DNA of 64,000 bases from Hymenobacter convexus (lineage in GTDB: Bacteria > Bacteroidota > Bacteroidia > Cytophagales > Hymenobacteraceae): the NCBI RefSeq assembly GCF_030580955.1, contig NZ_JAUQON010000001.1, positions 620,001 to 684,000 on the forward strand, in the 5' to 3' direction. Position numbers and translations under genes: made by a program. The stretch's first letter is position 1; every line of letters starts with the position of its first letter. Below are positions 16,799 to 26,346 of the stretch, in pieces. The notes under the pieces are model-generated. The model saw only the letters and a list, made by a program, of their open reading frames with translations, did not search any database and was not told the DNA's origin.

Positions 16799-18259
16799 AT
16801 GCAAACCCTGGAAGCCCCCGTGCTCACGGCCGAGCACCTGACCGATGCCGACATCACAGCCGCCATCGAGCTGGTTTTGACCACGCAGCCCGGCCTGGCC
16901 ACCCAGCCGATAGCCGTGGCTACCCGCCAGGGCATTGTGGAGCTCACCGGCACCGTCGACCACCTGCTGGCCCGGGCCCGCGCCGAGGAACTGGCCCTGG
17001 CCGTGCGCGGGGTGCGCGCCGTGCTCAATGGGCTGGCGGTGGCCGCCGTGGCAGTCCCGGACTCTGAGCTCTACCTCAACGTGGGCCGGGCCCTGGCCGA
17101 CGACCCCACCGCCCGCGACTACAACCTGCGCCACGCCGTGGCCGACGGCACCGTCACCCTCACCGGCACCGTGCAGTGGTGGCCCGAAAAGCAGCTGGCC
17201 CTGCGCCTGGTGCAGGGCGTGCGCGGCGTGCGCCGCATCATCGACAGCCCGCTGACGGTGCGCGGGGGCGAGCTGCCAAAAGCTGACGAGGACATCACCA
17301 CGCAGCTGCGTGAGCAACTGGAATGGGACATTCGGGTGAATAAAAACCAGGTGCAAGTGCGCACCACCGACCGGGTGGTGCACCTGGCCGGGGCCGTGCG
17401 CTCGGCCGCCGCCAAAGCCCGCATTGTGGCCCTGGCGGAGCAGGCCGGCGCCGCGCGGGTAGATGCCCGCGCCTTAGTGGTGGCCCGCTCGGTGCTTGCG
17501 CCGGTGCCGGAACGGGCCGAATGTGCTCCGCCCGCCGACGCCGACATTGCCCAGGCGGTGCGCGAGGTATTCCGCCGCGACCCGCGCCTCGCGGCCTTTC
17601 AGCCGCTGGTGCAGGTGCACGAGGGCGCCGTGACGGTGGCCGGCACGGTGGGCAGCCTGTGCGCCCGCGATGCCGCCGCGGAGGCCGCCCGCCACGTGGT
17701 GGGCGTGTGGCAGGTGCACAACCTGCTGAAGGTGCGCCCCGACCGGTTCTGGCCCGACGCCGACATCCGCCAGCGCCTGGCCGATGCCCTGCGCCGCGAC
17801 CCCTACCTGCACGGCTTTGAGCTGAGTGTGAACGTGCTCAGCGGCAAATCCTACCTCTACGGGCGCGTCGACAGCTACTTCGAACAGGAGCAGGCCGCCG
17901 GAGTGGCCGCTGCCATCACGGGCGTGGTGGAGGTCGAAAACCGCATCAGCGTGCCCGGCGACGGTGTGGCCACCGCCGATGCATTGGCCGGCCACCTCAC
18001 CGGCAACCTGGCCCTGCCCGCGCCGCTGCCACCCGCCTGCCAGGACTGCGACCTGGCCGAACGCATCCGGGCGCGCTATTTCTGGTCGGCCAGCCTGCAC
18101 GGTCAACCCGTGGAAGTGCAGGCCCACCACGGCCGCGTCAGCCTGACGGGCTTCGTCGATACCTGGCTGGACCGCCACGAAGCCGCCGCCACGGCCCGCG
18201 AGCTGGGCGCCCGCGACGTGAATAACCATCTCCGCATTCGCTTCGAGCCGGCGCATTAG
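16799..18259 (+). CDS. Protein made of six tandem BON domains
   Basis: The product is 486 residues with no signal peptide or membrane segment, built of six BON modules at about 16-85, 89-154, 163-229, 247-313, 319-385 and 417-483. Each has a start helix after an acidic pair (DADITAAIE, DEDITTQLREQL, DADIAQAVREVF, DADIRQRLADAL) and a core (L/V)xG(T/A/R/F)V (LTGTV, LTGTV, LAGAV, VAGTV, LYGRV, LTGFV). Each then has a second helix ending in VxGVxxVxN-like turns. BON proteins such as OsmY usually have one to three modules and are linked to osmotic stress and membrane contact. The start is the ATG in front of QTLEAPVL. Function is unknown. Confidence 0.88.
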   Translation: MQTLEAPVLTAEHLTDADITAAIELVLTTQPGLATQPIAVATRQGIVELTGTVDHLLARARAEELALAVRGVRAVLNGLAVAAVAVPDSELYLNVGRALADDPTARDYNLRHAVADGTVTLTGTVQWWPEKQLALRLVQGVRGVRRIIDSPLTVRGGELPKADEDITTQLREQLEWDIRVNKNQVQVRTTDRVVHLAGAVRSAAAKARIVALAEQAGAARVDARALVVARSVLAPVPERAECAPPADADIAQAVREVFRRDPRLAAFQPLVQVHEGAVTVAGTVGSLCARDAAAEAARHVVGVWQVHNLLKVRPDRFWPDADIRQRLADALRRDPYLHGFELSVNVLSGKSYLYGRVDSYFEQEQAAGVAAAITGVVEVENRISVPGDGVATADALAGHLTGNLALPAPLPPACQDCDLAERIRARYFWSASLHGQPVEVQAHHGRVSLTGFVDTWLDRHEAAATARELGARDVNNHLRIRFEPAH

Positions 18260-18283
18260 CGGGCTCCTTTTTTCTCCATTGCT

Positions 18284-18517
18284 ATGAAAACTGCCGCCTT
18301 TGCCAATTACCGGCACCAACATTTCTACGGCCACCCCGGCGCCCCGGACCCCGCCCCCGCCATGAGCGCCGCCGTGCGCCGCGCCAGCCAGCAGGCCGAT
18401 GCCGCCCTCACGCCCCGCGCCCGGGACCGCGCCAACTACCCGCCGGTTGGCCGGCCGAACCCGGCCAGCCAGGACCGGCCCGCGCCTGACCCCGTCCTGG
18501 CGCTTCCTCTCGATTAA
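18284..18517 (+). CDS. Small proline- and alanine-rich protein, unknown
   Basis: The product is 77 residues, opening MKTAAFANYRHQHFYGHPGA, with a low-complexity remainder rich in A, P, R and D. It starts 24 bases after the BON stop, and the bases before its ATG (CCATTGCT) resemble those before otsAB (CTATTGCT). No overlapping gene competes on either strand, and codon use is normal for this genome. It has no recognisable domain and is probably disordered. It may be co-transcribed with the BON gene. Confidence 0.55.
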   Translation: MKTAAFANYRHQHFYGHPGAPDPAPAMSAAVRRASQQADAALTPRARDRANYPPVGRPNPASQDRPAPDPVLALPLD

Positions 18518-18542
18518 TGAAGCCTGCTCATTAAACCAGTAG

Positions 18543-18692
18543 GCCCTGGGGGCGGAGGCGCGGCGCCACTGCCTGCGCGGCAGCCTGTTTCACCGCAGCG
18601 GCTGGGCCCGGCTCATTCAGGAAAGCCCCGTTCCATTGCTTCTGCCGCCCGCCGAGGATTGGGGCTATGGAGTGGAATTGAGCAAAACCTCA
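18543..18692 (+). pseudogene. 3' remnant of a universal stress protein gene
   Basis: Directly after a TAG at 18540-18542 the frame reads on to RGSLFHRSGWARLIQESPVP followed by LLLPPAED. This matches the C-terminal end of USP domains, where a glycine-rich phosphate loop leads to a VPVLLLP strand. The intact USP next door ends RLFHRSVTARVLRHAQVP then VLLLPAEAP. The first two thirds of the domain are missing. The same frame runs on without a stop into the intact USP gene at 18783, so this could be what is left of a second USP module. Confidence 0.6.
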
Positions 18693-18711
18693 TGCAGCGC
18701 ACGGCTGCATG
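18691..18711. repeat. Short inverted repeat in front of the USP gene
   Basis: CATGCAGC and GCTGCATG are 5 bases apart, 72 bases upstream of the USP start. It may be an operator or a structure in the leader. No partner regulator is known. Confidence 0.35.
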
Positions 18712-18782
18712 TAGTGGGCTGCATAATCAGCTTCTGCTATAGCAAGCCTCCATCCCAACCCTTCACTTTCGCCTGCTTCGTT

Positions 18783-19640
18783 ATGAATCCCACCTTCCTG
18801 GTATTGGCCAACTTATCGGATACCGCCCGGCAGGCGGCCCGCCACGCCGCTGCCCTGGGCGCGGGGCTGCACGTGCGCCTGGCACTGTTGCACCTGTTTC
18901 ACAACCCCGTGCTCGACCCCGACCTGGTGACCCTGACCACCCACCGCGCCCAACGCAGCCGGGCCGAAACCGCCGCTGCCTTGCGCGCCGTGCACCTGTC
19001 GGTACCGGCCGAGGTAGAAGTATCCATCGGCACCTTGCCCAATGCCGTGGCCGGGGCCGTGCTGCGCTGCAACCCGCTGCTGCTGGCCATGGGCCTGAGC
19101 GCCGAGCACAACCTGCTCGACCATGTGCTGCACAACCAGGCCCTGCCCGCGCTGCGCGCCACCCACCTGCCGCTGCTGCTGGTGCCCGAAGCCGCTCCAC
19201 CGCCCCGGCGCCCGCGCCGCGTGCTCATCGCCGCCGATGCCGAACCGTTTAAGTTGAACGCAGCCGCTTGCCGCCTGGCGCCGCTGCTGGCTTCCTGGAT
19301 GGCCTCCTACACGGTGGTGCACGGGCAGGCCCACGCCCAACACCTGGCCCGGGCCGCCCAAATGGCCCTCACCAATGTGCGCCACAGCAGGCTGCTGCCC
19401 GCCGCGGCCCCGCTGGACCTCTACGACGAGCCGCTCCTGACGCCCGCCGCCGGCGTGCTGCACGCGTTGGCCGAAACCCGGGCCGACCTGCTGGTGCTGG
19501 TTTCGCGGCCCCGCAGCTTTTGGGGGCGGCTGTTTCATCGCAGCGTCACGGCGCGGGTGCTGCGCCACGCCCAGGTGCCCGTGCTATTGCTGCCGGCCGA
19601 AGCCCCGGAACTGCCCGGCTGGATGCCGAACATGGGTTGA
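18783..19640 (+). CDS. Universal stress protein with two USP domains
   Basis: The product is 285 residues with two USP-like halves. The first (about 1-140) starts MNPTFLVLANLSDTARQAAR and ends LRATHLPLLLVPEAA. The second starts RRVLIAADAEPFKLNAA and ends SVTARVLRHAQVPVLLLPAE. The second half keeps part of the nucleotide loop (SRPRSFWGRLFHRSVTA) without the full GxxG pattern, so ATP binding is uncertain. The start is placed at the ATG after TTCGTT because the upstream frame belongs to the decayed USP fragment. It belongs to the stress island with BON, trehalose and the kinase/CRP regulator. Confidence 0.85.
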   Translation: MNPTFLVLANLSDTARQAARHAAALGAGLHVRLALLHLFHNPVLDPDLVTLTTHRAQRSRAETAAALRAVHLSVPAEVEVSIGTLPNAVAGAVLRCNPLLLAMGLSAEHNLLDHVLHNQALPALRATHLPLLLVPEAAPPPRRPRRVLIAADAEPFKLNAAACRLAPLLASWMASYTVVHGQAHAQHLARAAQMALTNVRHSRLLPAAAPLDLYDEPLLTPAAGVLHALAETRADLLVLVSRPRSFWGRLFHRSVTARVLRHAQVPVLLLPAEAPELPGWMPNMG

Positions 19641-19837
19641 ACGGTCCCCCGCAACTACTCCCGCCCGTCAGGCTAGCACGCGCTGTATCAGTGAAATGTG
19701 ATGCAACCACTCCCCAAGGCTGGTGGCCCGCATCGCACCCGGCCTGCGCCGCCGATTTTACGTTATCGGCTGCCCGCAAGCTGGGTGGGTTGCGCGAAAC
19801 CTACTGAGTATCATTCGCTGATATCGAACGAAAAGAC

Positions 19838-19903
19838 CTGATAAAAATCAGCTGCCCGGCTGATTCTCGTCAGGTGTCATTTCCGGATTGATATAAATTT
19901 TTG
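19838..19903 (+). promoter_or_regulatory. Promoter with two FNR-like boxes in front of a small ORF
   Basis: CTGATAAAAATCAG (19838-19851, a perfect palindrome in its half-sites) and CTGATTCTCGTCAG (19860-19873) have centres 22 bp apart. A -7-like element AATTTTTG ends at 19903, so transcription would start near 19909 and the proximal box would lie near -43. The layout copies that of the cbb3 promoter. The only gene start downstream on this strand is the ATG at 19926. Confidence 0.75.
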
Positions 19904-19925
19904 TCTTTCGCCAATCCTCTGTCTT

Positions 19926-20090
19926 ATGCCTACTTCCGTCGATTTCCTGCAGCTTGTATACTGTGCTTCTACTATCACCCCGGCTGTGGGGGCCGGCTGG
20001 TGCGTAACGGCCACACCGGCGCTGGTGAAGCAAGCGGCCGCGCCGCTGTATGTGCCAGTGCCCAGCCAGCTGGTAGTGGCCTGGGCCTGA
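19926..20090 (+). CDS. Candidate small protein under FNR-like control
   Basis: This 54-residue ORF starts MPTSVDFLQLVYCASTITPA and has a hydrophobic middle and end (VGAGWCVTATPALVK, LYVPVPSQLVVAWA). Codon use (CTG, GTG, GCC, CCG, GTA) fits the genome. It begins about 16 bases after the predicted start of transcription from a promoter with two FNR-like boxes, and it converges with the receiver-CRP gene, whose stop is 53 bases away. Two cysteines (residues 13 and 26) are present. I recognise no family. The transcript might also be a small RNA, but the open frame placed right after the promoter favours a protein. Confidence 0.5.
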   Translation: MPTSVDFLQLVYCASTITPAVGAGWCVTATPALVKQAAAPLYVPVPSQLVVAWA

Positions 20091-20143
20091 AAGCCATCCG
20101 CAAAAGCCAACGGCTCTCAACCTGCCGGCCACTTCTGGTTGCG

Positions 20144-21167
<1,024 letters not shown>

Positions 21168-21190
<23 letters not shown>

Positions 21191-22778
21191 AAGGGAGGGT
21201 GATGGTGACGGTGGTGCCCTGGCCCAGTTCGCTGTCGAGGCGGACGGTGCCCCCCAGCAGCTCCAGGTAACGGGCAATGATGTAGAGCCCCAGGCCGGTG
21301 CCGGGCAGGTTGGCCGCGTTGCGGGCCCGAAAAAAGCGCTCGAACAGGTGTTCCTGGTCTTCGCGGGCAATGCCCACGCCCTCGTCCTGCACGCTGAGCG
21401 TGAGCCAGCCGGCCTCCGTGGCCGCGCGCACCGTGACGGTGGTGTGGTCGGGCGAGTACTTGAAAGCGTTCGATAGTAAATTAACCAGCACCTTGCGCAG
21501 CAGCGAGGCATCGGTCCAGAGCAGGTCCAGCGGCCCAAATTCCTCGCGCACGCGCTGGCCGGACTTGCGCAGGCCCTCGGCGTCGGCCCGGGCCTCGCGC
21601 AGCAGCGCGGGCAGCGCCACCTCGGCGGGGTGGGCCGCCAGGCGGCCTTCCTCGATTTTGCCCACCGAGAGAAACTCCTCCAGAATATCGGTCAGGTGTT
21701 TCACCGAGGTGCGAATGCGCTCGAGGTGGCGCAGGCGCTTGTCCTGCTGCTCGGCGGTGGGGTATTTTTCGATGAGCGTGGCCGAGGTGAGCACCGCCGT
21801 GAGCGGGGTGCGAAACTCGTGCGAGGCCATGCTCACGAAGCGCGACTTCAGCTCGCCCAGCTCCCGCTCGGCGGCCAGGGCCTGGCTCAGCTCCTGGCTG
21901 CGCAGCTCCAGCTGGGCCAGGGTGGTTTCCAGGGCGTGGGTGCGGTCGGCCACCTTCTGCTCCAGCTCGGCGTTGAGGCGGGCCACGCGCTTGTTCTGGA
22001 TGAGTAGCTCGCGCTCGGCGTCTTTCTTGAAGGTGATGTCGATGACGTAGGCCACCACGAACAGTTCCTCGTCGAGGTGGAAATAGCTCAGGCTCACCTC
22101 CACCGGAAACTCCGAGCCGTCGCGGCGGCGGGCCATCAGGTCGCGGTTGTGGCCCATGGCCCGCACCTCGGGGTGGGCATTGAAGGACGTGCGCAGCCGT
22201 TCGTGGTAGCCGCCAATGGTGGCCGGCACCAGCGCCTCCACGCGCAAGCCCAGCAAGGCGTGCTCGGGGTAGCCAAACACGCTGTGGGCCTTGCCGTTGG
22301 CCAGCACAATGGCGCCCGCCCGGTTGCACATGATGATGCCGATGGTGGCGTGGCTCACCACGGCCTCGAACCGGCCCAGGCTCATGGCCAGGCTGCGCTC
22401 GGCGGTGTGCAGGCGGTCGGTGTCGGTGAGGCGGGCCACGAAGTAGCGCCGGCCTTCCACCAGCAAGTTGGTGAGTTCAATCGAAGCCCAGAAGAGGTTG
22501 CCCGACTGCCGCCGCAGCTCGGTTTCGAACTCGTAGCGCCCCTCGGGGGGCACTTGCGCGCACAGGGCCGCCCACTCCTCGGGCGTCAGGCGCTGGCTGA
22601 GCAGGGTCCGGCGCGGGTCGTCGTACAAGGCCTGGGCCGAAGGGTAGCCCAGCAGCCGGTAGCCCGCCTCGTTCACCCGCGTAAACCAGCCCTGCTCCAC
22701 GTCATATAAGCCCACAAAGTCCTTGGTCTGCTCAAACAGGATTTCCGTGAGGGGATTGTGGTGTAAGTCAGCCGGCAT
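21168..22778 (-). CDS. PAS-domain sensor histidine kinase
   Basis: The product is 536 residues and soluble, with no membrane segment. A first PAS domain (about 8-120, DFVGLYDVEQGWFTRVNEAG) and a second (about 130-250, IIMCNRAGAIVLANGKAHSV) are followed by a coiled coil (about 255-305). The dimerisation domain carries the phosphorylated histidine H320 in ASHEFRTPLTAV, and the ATPase domain has LLSNAFKYSP, VQDEGVGIAREDQEHLFERF and GTGLGLYI. It phosphorylates itself and most likely the receiver-CRP protein encoded just downstream. A soluble PAS kinase suggests an internal signal such as redox or energy state. The start is set at ATG (MPADLHH). Confidence 0.93.
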
Positions 22779-22933
22779 GGGAAGCAAAAATTAATAGCAT
22801 AAGGCCACGACAAAGAGCCGAATGCGCAAAGCTGTTCATTTAAATCGGCTTTGCTGGGGACGGGCTGCCCCGCCGCAACGACATTTTCAGGCGTGGCCGG
22901 TTTATAATCCAAATTTAAGTCAATATAATATAT

Positions 22934-24601
22934 TTATTTGTCTATATTAAACCAGTCGATATCTGCGTTGCCAGCATCGTTGAATTTCGCCGTGCGGGAG
23001 CAGAACAATCCCACTTTAGCCCCAATCCATTTCCCCTCGCGGGCCTTGAACTCGGCGCCCAGCGGCTGAAAATGCTGGTTGTCGAAGCTGTAGCTGAACT
23101 GGCACATGGCGCCCGCCCGCACCGCCACCCGCAGGTAGATGGGCTGGCCGGCGCGGGCCGCGGGCACTTCCACGGGGGGCGTAGCGGTTTCGGCCGTGCC
23201 CTTGTCGGCGTCCTTGCACACGCTTTGGCTGAGCAGCAGCCGGCCGCCTTGGTTGCTAAGGCCAAGGTAGGCATAATCGAGCCCCATCATCAGCAACGCC
23301 ACCTTCTCGCCTTCCACCCGGGGGCTGAAGGTGAGCTTGGCCGTGGCCGTAAACGCCTCGGCAGGCAGCTTTTGCAGCAGCAGATTGGGCACCTGCCACA
23401 GGTTTTTGTAGCCCTCGGGCAGCGGCACCGAGTAGAGGCGCAGGTAGCCGGCCGCCGGGTTGAGGTAGGCCCAGTAGTCCTGCGGGTTGGCGTGCCACTG
23501 CCACTGCCGGCCCAACGGCACGCGGCCAAACCCATCCGAAGTGGGCGGCGTGGCCAGCGGCTGGGCCGGGCTCTTGATGCGCGGCTTGCGATACGTGAGC
23601 ACCGGCTGGCCCTTGCCGTCGCCGTCGGGGTCTTCGCCGATGACGGGCCAGTCGTTTTTCCAAACCATCGGCTGCAAATGCACCACCCGCCCATACGCGC
23701 CCTGGTCCTGGAAGTGCAGAAACCAGTCCTCGCCCGCGTCGGTGTCCACCCAGGCGCCCTGGTGCGGGCCGTTGATGGGCGTTTTGCCCTGGTCCATCAC
23801 AATTTTCTCCTCGTACGGCCCGTACACGCTGCGGGAGCGCAGCACCAGCTGCCAGCCCGTGGGCACGCCGCCGGCCGGCGCGAAGATGTAGTAGTAGCCG
23901 TTGCGCTTGTAAAACTTGGGGCCTTCCAGCGTGGGGTGGCCGGCGTGCCCGTCAAACACCAGCACGTCATCGCCAGTGAGGCGCAGGCCGCTGGGCGCCA
24001 TTGGGCTAATGGCCAGGATGGTTTTGATGCCGGCCCGCGAGCCTGCAAAGCCGTGCACGAGGTAGGCCCGGCCGTCGGCATCCCACAGCGGGCAAGGGTC
24101 AATCCAACCCTTGGCCTCCTTCACGCACACCGGCGCCGACCACGGCCCGGCCGGGTTTTTGGCCTTCGTCACGAAAATACCGAGGTCCGGGTCGGGGTAA
24201 TAGAGGTAGAATTCCTGGTTGTGGTAGCGGATGGCCGGCGCCCACACGCCGTTGCCGTGCTGGGGCTCTCGGTAGCGCGCCAGCGGCGGCTGGGCCCCGA
24301 ACACGTTGCCGATGATGGACCAGTTCACCAGGTCTTTGGAGTGCAGAATCTGCAGCCCCGGCACGCAGTTGAAGCTCGACGAAGTCAGGTAAAAGTCGCT
24401 GCCGACGCGCACCACGTCGGGGTCGGAATAGTCGGCATAGAGCACCGGGTTCTTGTAGCGGCCGTTGCCCAGGTCGGGCACCCACACTTTCGAGAGGTTG
24501 GAAGTGGGGGTTTGGGCGGGCGCCGGCTGTAGTGCCAGGAAAAGCAGGCCCGCCAGCAGGCCAATAAATGGCCGGAAGCGAACGAAGGAGCGTCGTTTCA
24601 T
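22934..24601 (-). CDS. Secreted GH43-family glycosidase (beta-xylosidase/arabinosidase type)
   Basis: The product is 555 residues. A signal peptide (PFIGLLAGLLFLALQPAPAQ) is followed by a five-bladed propeller with the GH43 triad in context: the base in LYADYSDPDVVRVGSDFYL, the middle aspartate in GWIDPCPLWDADGRAYLVHG and the acid glutamate in GHPTLEGPKFYKRNGYYYIF. A C-terminal beta-sandwich (about 340-555) resembles the beta-xylosidase C-terminal domain. It would cleave xylose or arabinose units from plant polysaccharide in the periplasm or outside. It diverges from the acetylesterase gene, and both belong to a cell-wall degradation group. Confidence 0.92.
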   Translation of the reverse strand: MKRRSFVRFRPFIGLLAGLLFLALQPAPAQTPTSNLSKVWVPDLGNGRYKNPVLYADYSDPDVVRVGSDFYLTSSSFNCVPGLQILHSKDLVNWSIIGNVFGAQPPLARYREPQHGNGVWAPAIRYHNQEFYLYYPDPDLGIFVTKAKNPAGPWSAPVCVKEAKGWIDPCPLWDADGRAYLVHGFAGSRAGIKTILAISPMAPSGLRLTGDDVLVFDGHAGHPTLEGPKFYKRNGYYYIFAPAGGVPTGWQLVLRSRSVYGPYEEKIVMDQGKTPINGPHQGAWVDTDAGEDWFLHFQDQGAYGRVVHLQPMVWKNDWPVIGEDPDGDGKGQPVLTYRKPRIKSPAQPLATPPTSDGFGRVPLGRQWQWHANPQDYWAYLNPAAGYLRLYSVPLPEGYKNLWQVPNLLLQKLPAEAFTATAKLTFSPRVEGEKVALLMMGLDYAYLGLSNQGGRLLLSQSVCKDADKGTAETATPPVEVPAARAGQPIYLRVAVRAGAMCQFSYSFDNQHFQPLGAEFKAREGKWIGAKVGLFCSRTAKFNDAGNADIDWFNIDK

Positions 24602-24717
24602 AGATGGGGTGAAGGTCGGGCAGAACGACGAATTACCCGCCTGCTCGCCCGAAATAAGCCGGATTACCAGAAATTAGCCCCAACTTCCCCCTGTTCAATC
24701 GCCACACTTCTGCTTTT

Positions 24718-25500
24718 ATGATAAACCGCTTGTTTGCCAGTGCCATTGGGCTGAGTTTGTTGCTGCTGAGCGCCTTCGCGCCGGCGCCGGGCAAAATCAC
24801 CGTCTACCTAATCGGCGATTCCACCATGTCCATCAAAGAGGTGAAAAACTACCCCGAAACGGGCTGGGGCATGCCTTTTGTCAACTTTTTTGACGAAACC
24901 GTGACCGTCGACAACCGCGCCCAGAACGGCCGCAGCACCAAAAGCTTCCTGGCCGAAAACCGCTGGCAGCCCGTGGCTAAAGCCCTGAAGCCCGGCGACT
25001 ACGTCTTCATCCAGTTCGGGCACAACGACGAGGTGCCCACCAAGAAAACCTATACCACCGAAGCCGAATTCAAGGCCAACCTCGTCCGCTACGTCACCGA
25101 AACCCGGGCCCAAAAGGCGCTGCCGGTGCTCATCACGCCCGTGGCGCGCCGCAAGTTCGATGCGGCCGGCAAAGTGGAGGGCACGCACAACATATACTCC
25201 GAAATTGTGCGCGTCACGGCTGCCGAGCAAAAAGTGCCCCTCATCGACCTCGACCGCGAAAGCCAGGCACTGCTCCAGCAGATGGGCGTCGAAAATTCCC
25301 GCCTGCTCTTCAACCAGCTCGCTCCCGGCGAGCACCCCAACTACCCCGACGGCAAGGAAGATAACACCCATTTCAACGAGCTGGGCGCCCGCAAAATGGC
25401 TCAAATCGTGCTGGCTGATATTCGCACCCTCAAGCTGGAGCTGGCCAACCGCATCGTGCAGCGCTCCGCCGCCAAGACGGTAGACCCGCAGGCGCGGTAG
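24718..25500 (+). CDS. Rhamnogalacturonan acetylesterase-like SGNH hydrolase
   Basis: The product is 260 residues. A signal peptide (FASAIGLSLLLLSAFAPAPG) is followed by an SGNH fold: block I IGDSTMS with the catalytic serine, block II with NRAQNGRS, block III GHNDE and block V DNTHFNELGA with the catalytic Asp/His pair. This order and the spacing match the rhamnogalacturonan acetylesterase family, which removes acetyl groups from pectin backbone so that lyases can act. It is next to GH43 and pectate lyase genes. Confidence 0.9.
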   Translation: MINRLFASAIGLSLLLLSAFAPAPGKITVYLIGDSTMSIKEVKNYPETGWGMPFVNFFDETVTVDNRAQNGRSTKSFLAENRWQPVAKALKPGDYVFIQFGHNDEVPTKKTYTTEAEFKANLVRYVTETRAQKALPVLITPVARRKFDAAGKVEGTHNIYSEIVRVTAAEQKVPLIDLDRESQALLQQMGVENSRLLFNQLAPGEHPNYPDGKEDNTHFNELGARKMAQIVLADIRTLKLELANRIVQRSAAKTVDPQAR

Positions 25501-25520
25501 GCTCGACTGGTTATTAGCAG

Positions 25521-25614
25521 AACGTCATGCTGAGCGCAGCCGAGGCATCTCTACCGCTGTAGTAATTATTTACTCCCGCGGTAGAGATGCTTCGGCTGCG
25601 CTCAGCATGACGTT
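25521..25614. repeat. Long palindromic repeat, copy 5
   Basis: Arms of 37 bp (25521-25557 and 25578-25614) differ at one position and share the core TGAGCGCAGCCGAGGCATCT. It lies between two converging genes. Confidence 0.92.
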
Positions 25615-25653
25615 TCTTAATTTCAAATCCAATCAACACCCACACCCACAACG

Positions 25654-26130
25654 CTACTTGAGCACCGTGCTGCGGTGGTTGAGGCGGATAACCTGGCCCT
25701 CCTTTTTGCCGTGCTGCTTGAACTTGGCCCCGGGCAGGGGCGCCAGTACCAGGCGCGGCAGGGTGCAGTCGTCGAGCGGCACTTCGATGAGGCCGTAGCC
25801 CGCTGCCTGCACGTCCAGAATCTGGCCTTCATACACCGGGTCGGTGAGCTGGAAGCGGCCTTCGGAGTCTGTTACGTAGGTTTCGTGGGTGCCTTTGATG
25901 AGCAGGGTAGCGCCAAGCAGCGGCTTGCCGTTGGGGTCGTAAACGGTGCCCATGAGCGGGGCGCAGGCCAGACGCGGGCGAGCAGGAGCCGTGCGCTCGG
26001 GCCGGGCTGAGAGGGCGATGCGCTCGGGCGAATTGCCCGGAGCGGTGCTCCGTGAATCGGCTTGCTGGGCCGCGGCCGAATGTGTTCCGCCAACGGCTGC
26101 CACTGCTAAAAAGAGGAAAAAAAGGCGCAT
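25654..26130 (-). CDS. Secreted protein with carboxypeptidase-regulatory-like domain
   Basis: The product is 158 residues. A signal peptide (LFFLFLAVAAVGGTHSAAA) and a linker rich in A, P and R are followed by a beta-sandwich of the CarboxypepD_reg-like type: LMGTVYDPNGKPLLGATLLI, then TYVTDSEGRFQL and ILDVQAAGYGLIEVPL. In Bacteroidota this domain is often at the front of TonB-linked receptors or in secreted proteins, but here it stands alone. Its role is unknown. It may be exposed on the surface. Confidence 0.82.
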   Translation of the reverse strand: MRLFFLFLAVAAVGGTHSAAAQQADSRSTAPGNSPERIALSARPERTAPARPRLACAPLMGTVYDPNGKPLLGATLLIKGTHETYVTDSEGRFQLTDPVYEGQILDVQAAGYGLIEVPLDDCTLPRLVLAPLPGAKFKQHGKKEGQVIRLNHRSTVLK

Positions 26131-26159
26131 AGCAAACGGGTTAAGAGAGGAATGCGGAC

Positions 26160-26190
26160 TTGCCAGCTGAGACCGGGTGGAACTGGCAAT
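26160..26190. repeat. Small inverted repeat upstream of the carboxypeptidase-regulatory-like gene
   Basis: TTGCCAG and CTGGCAA are separated by about 17 bases, in the divergent region between this gene and the pectate lyase gene. It could be a regulatory site. No regulator is evident. Confidence 0.3.
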
Positions 26191-26321
26191 TCCTTAACAC
26201 GCAACTACCTAAAGGAAGTTGCCCTGCCAAGCCAGAATTCACGCAATCGATGGCGTTAGCCTGGCGCGGTTTTTATTCGGTAGCAGCAGCGGTTTTCACG
26301 CGTTATTCACTGCCAAACATC

Positions 26322-26335
26322 TAAGTTGCAACTTA
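26322..26335. promoter_or_regulatory. Perfect palindrome directly in front of the pectate lyase gene
   Basis: TAAGTTGCAACTTA is a perfect 14-bp palindrome, 11 bases before the ATG. Its place and symmetry suit an operator for a dimeric regulator. It appears once in the window as far as I can see. Confidence 0.4.
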
Positions 26336-26346
26336 AAATCGATAAC

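Noticed and set aside
19848..20132. 94- and 77-codon open frames on the minus strand over the small-ORF region
   Set aside because: They run across the promoter boxes and show no motif. The + strand frame fits the promoter direction.
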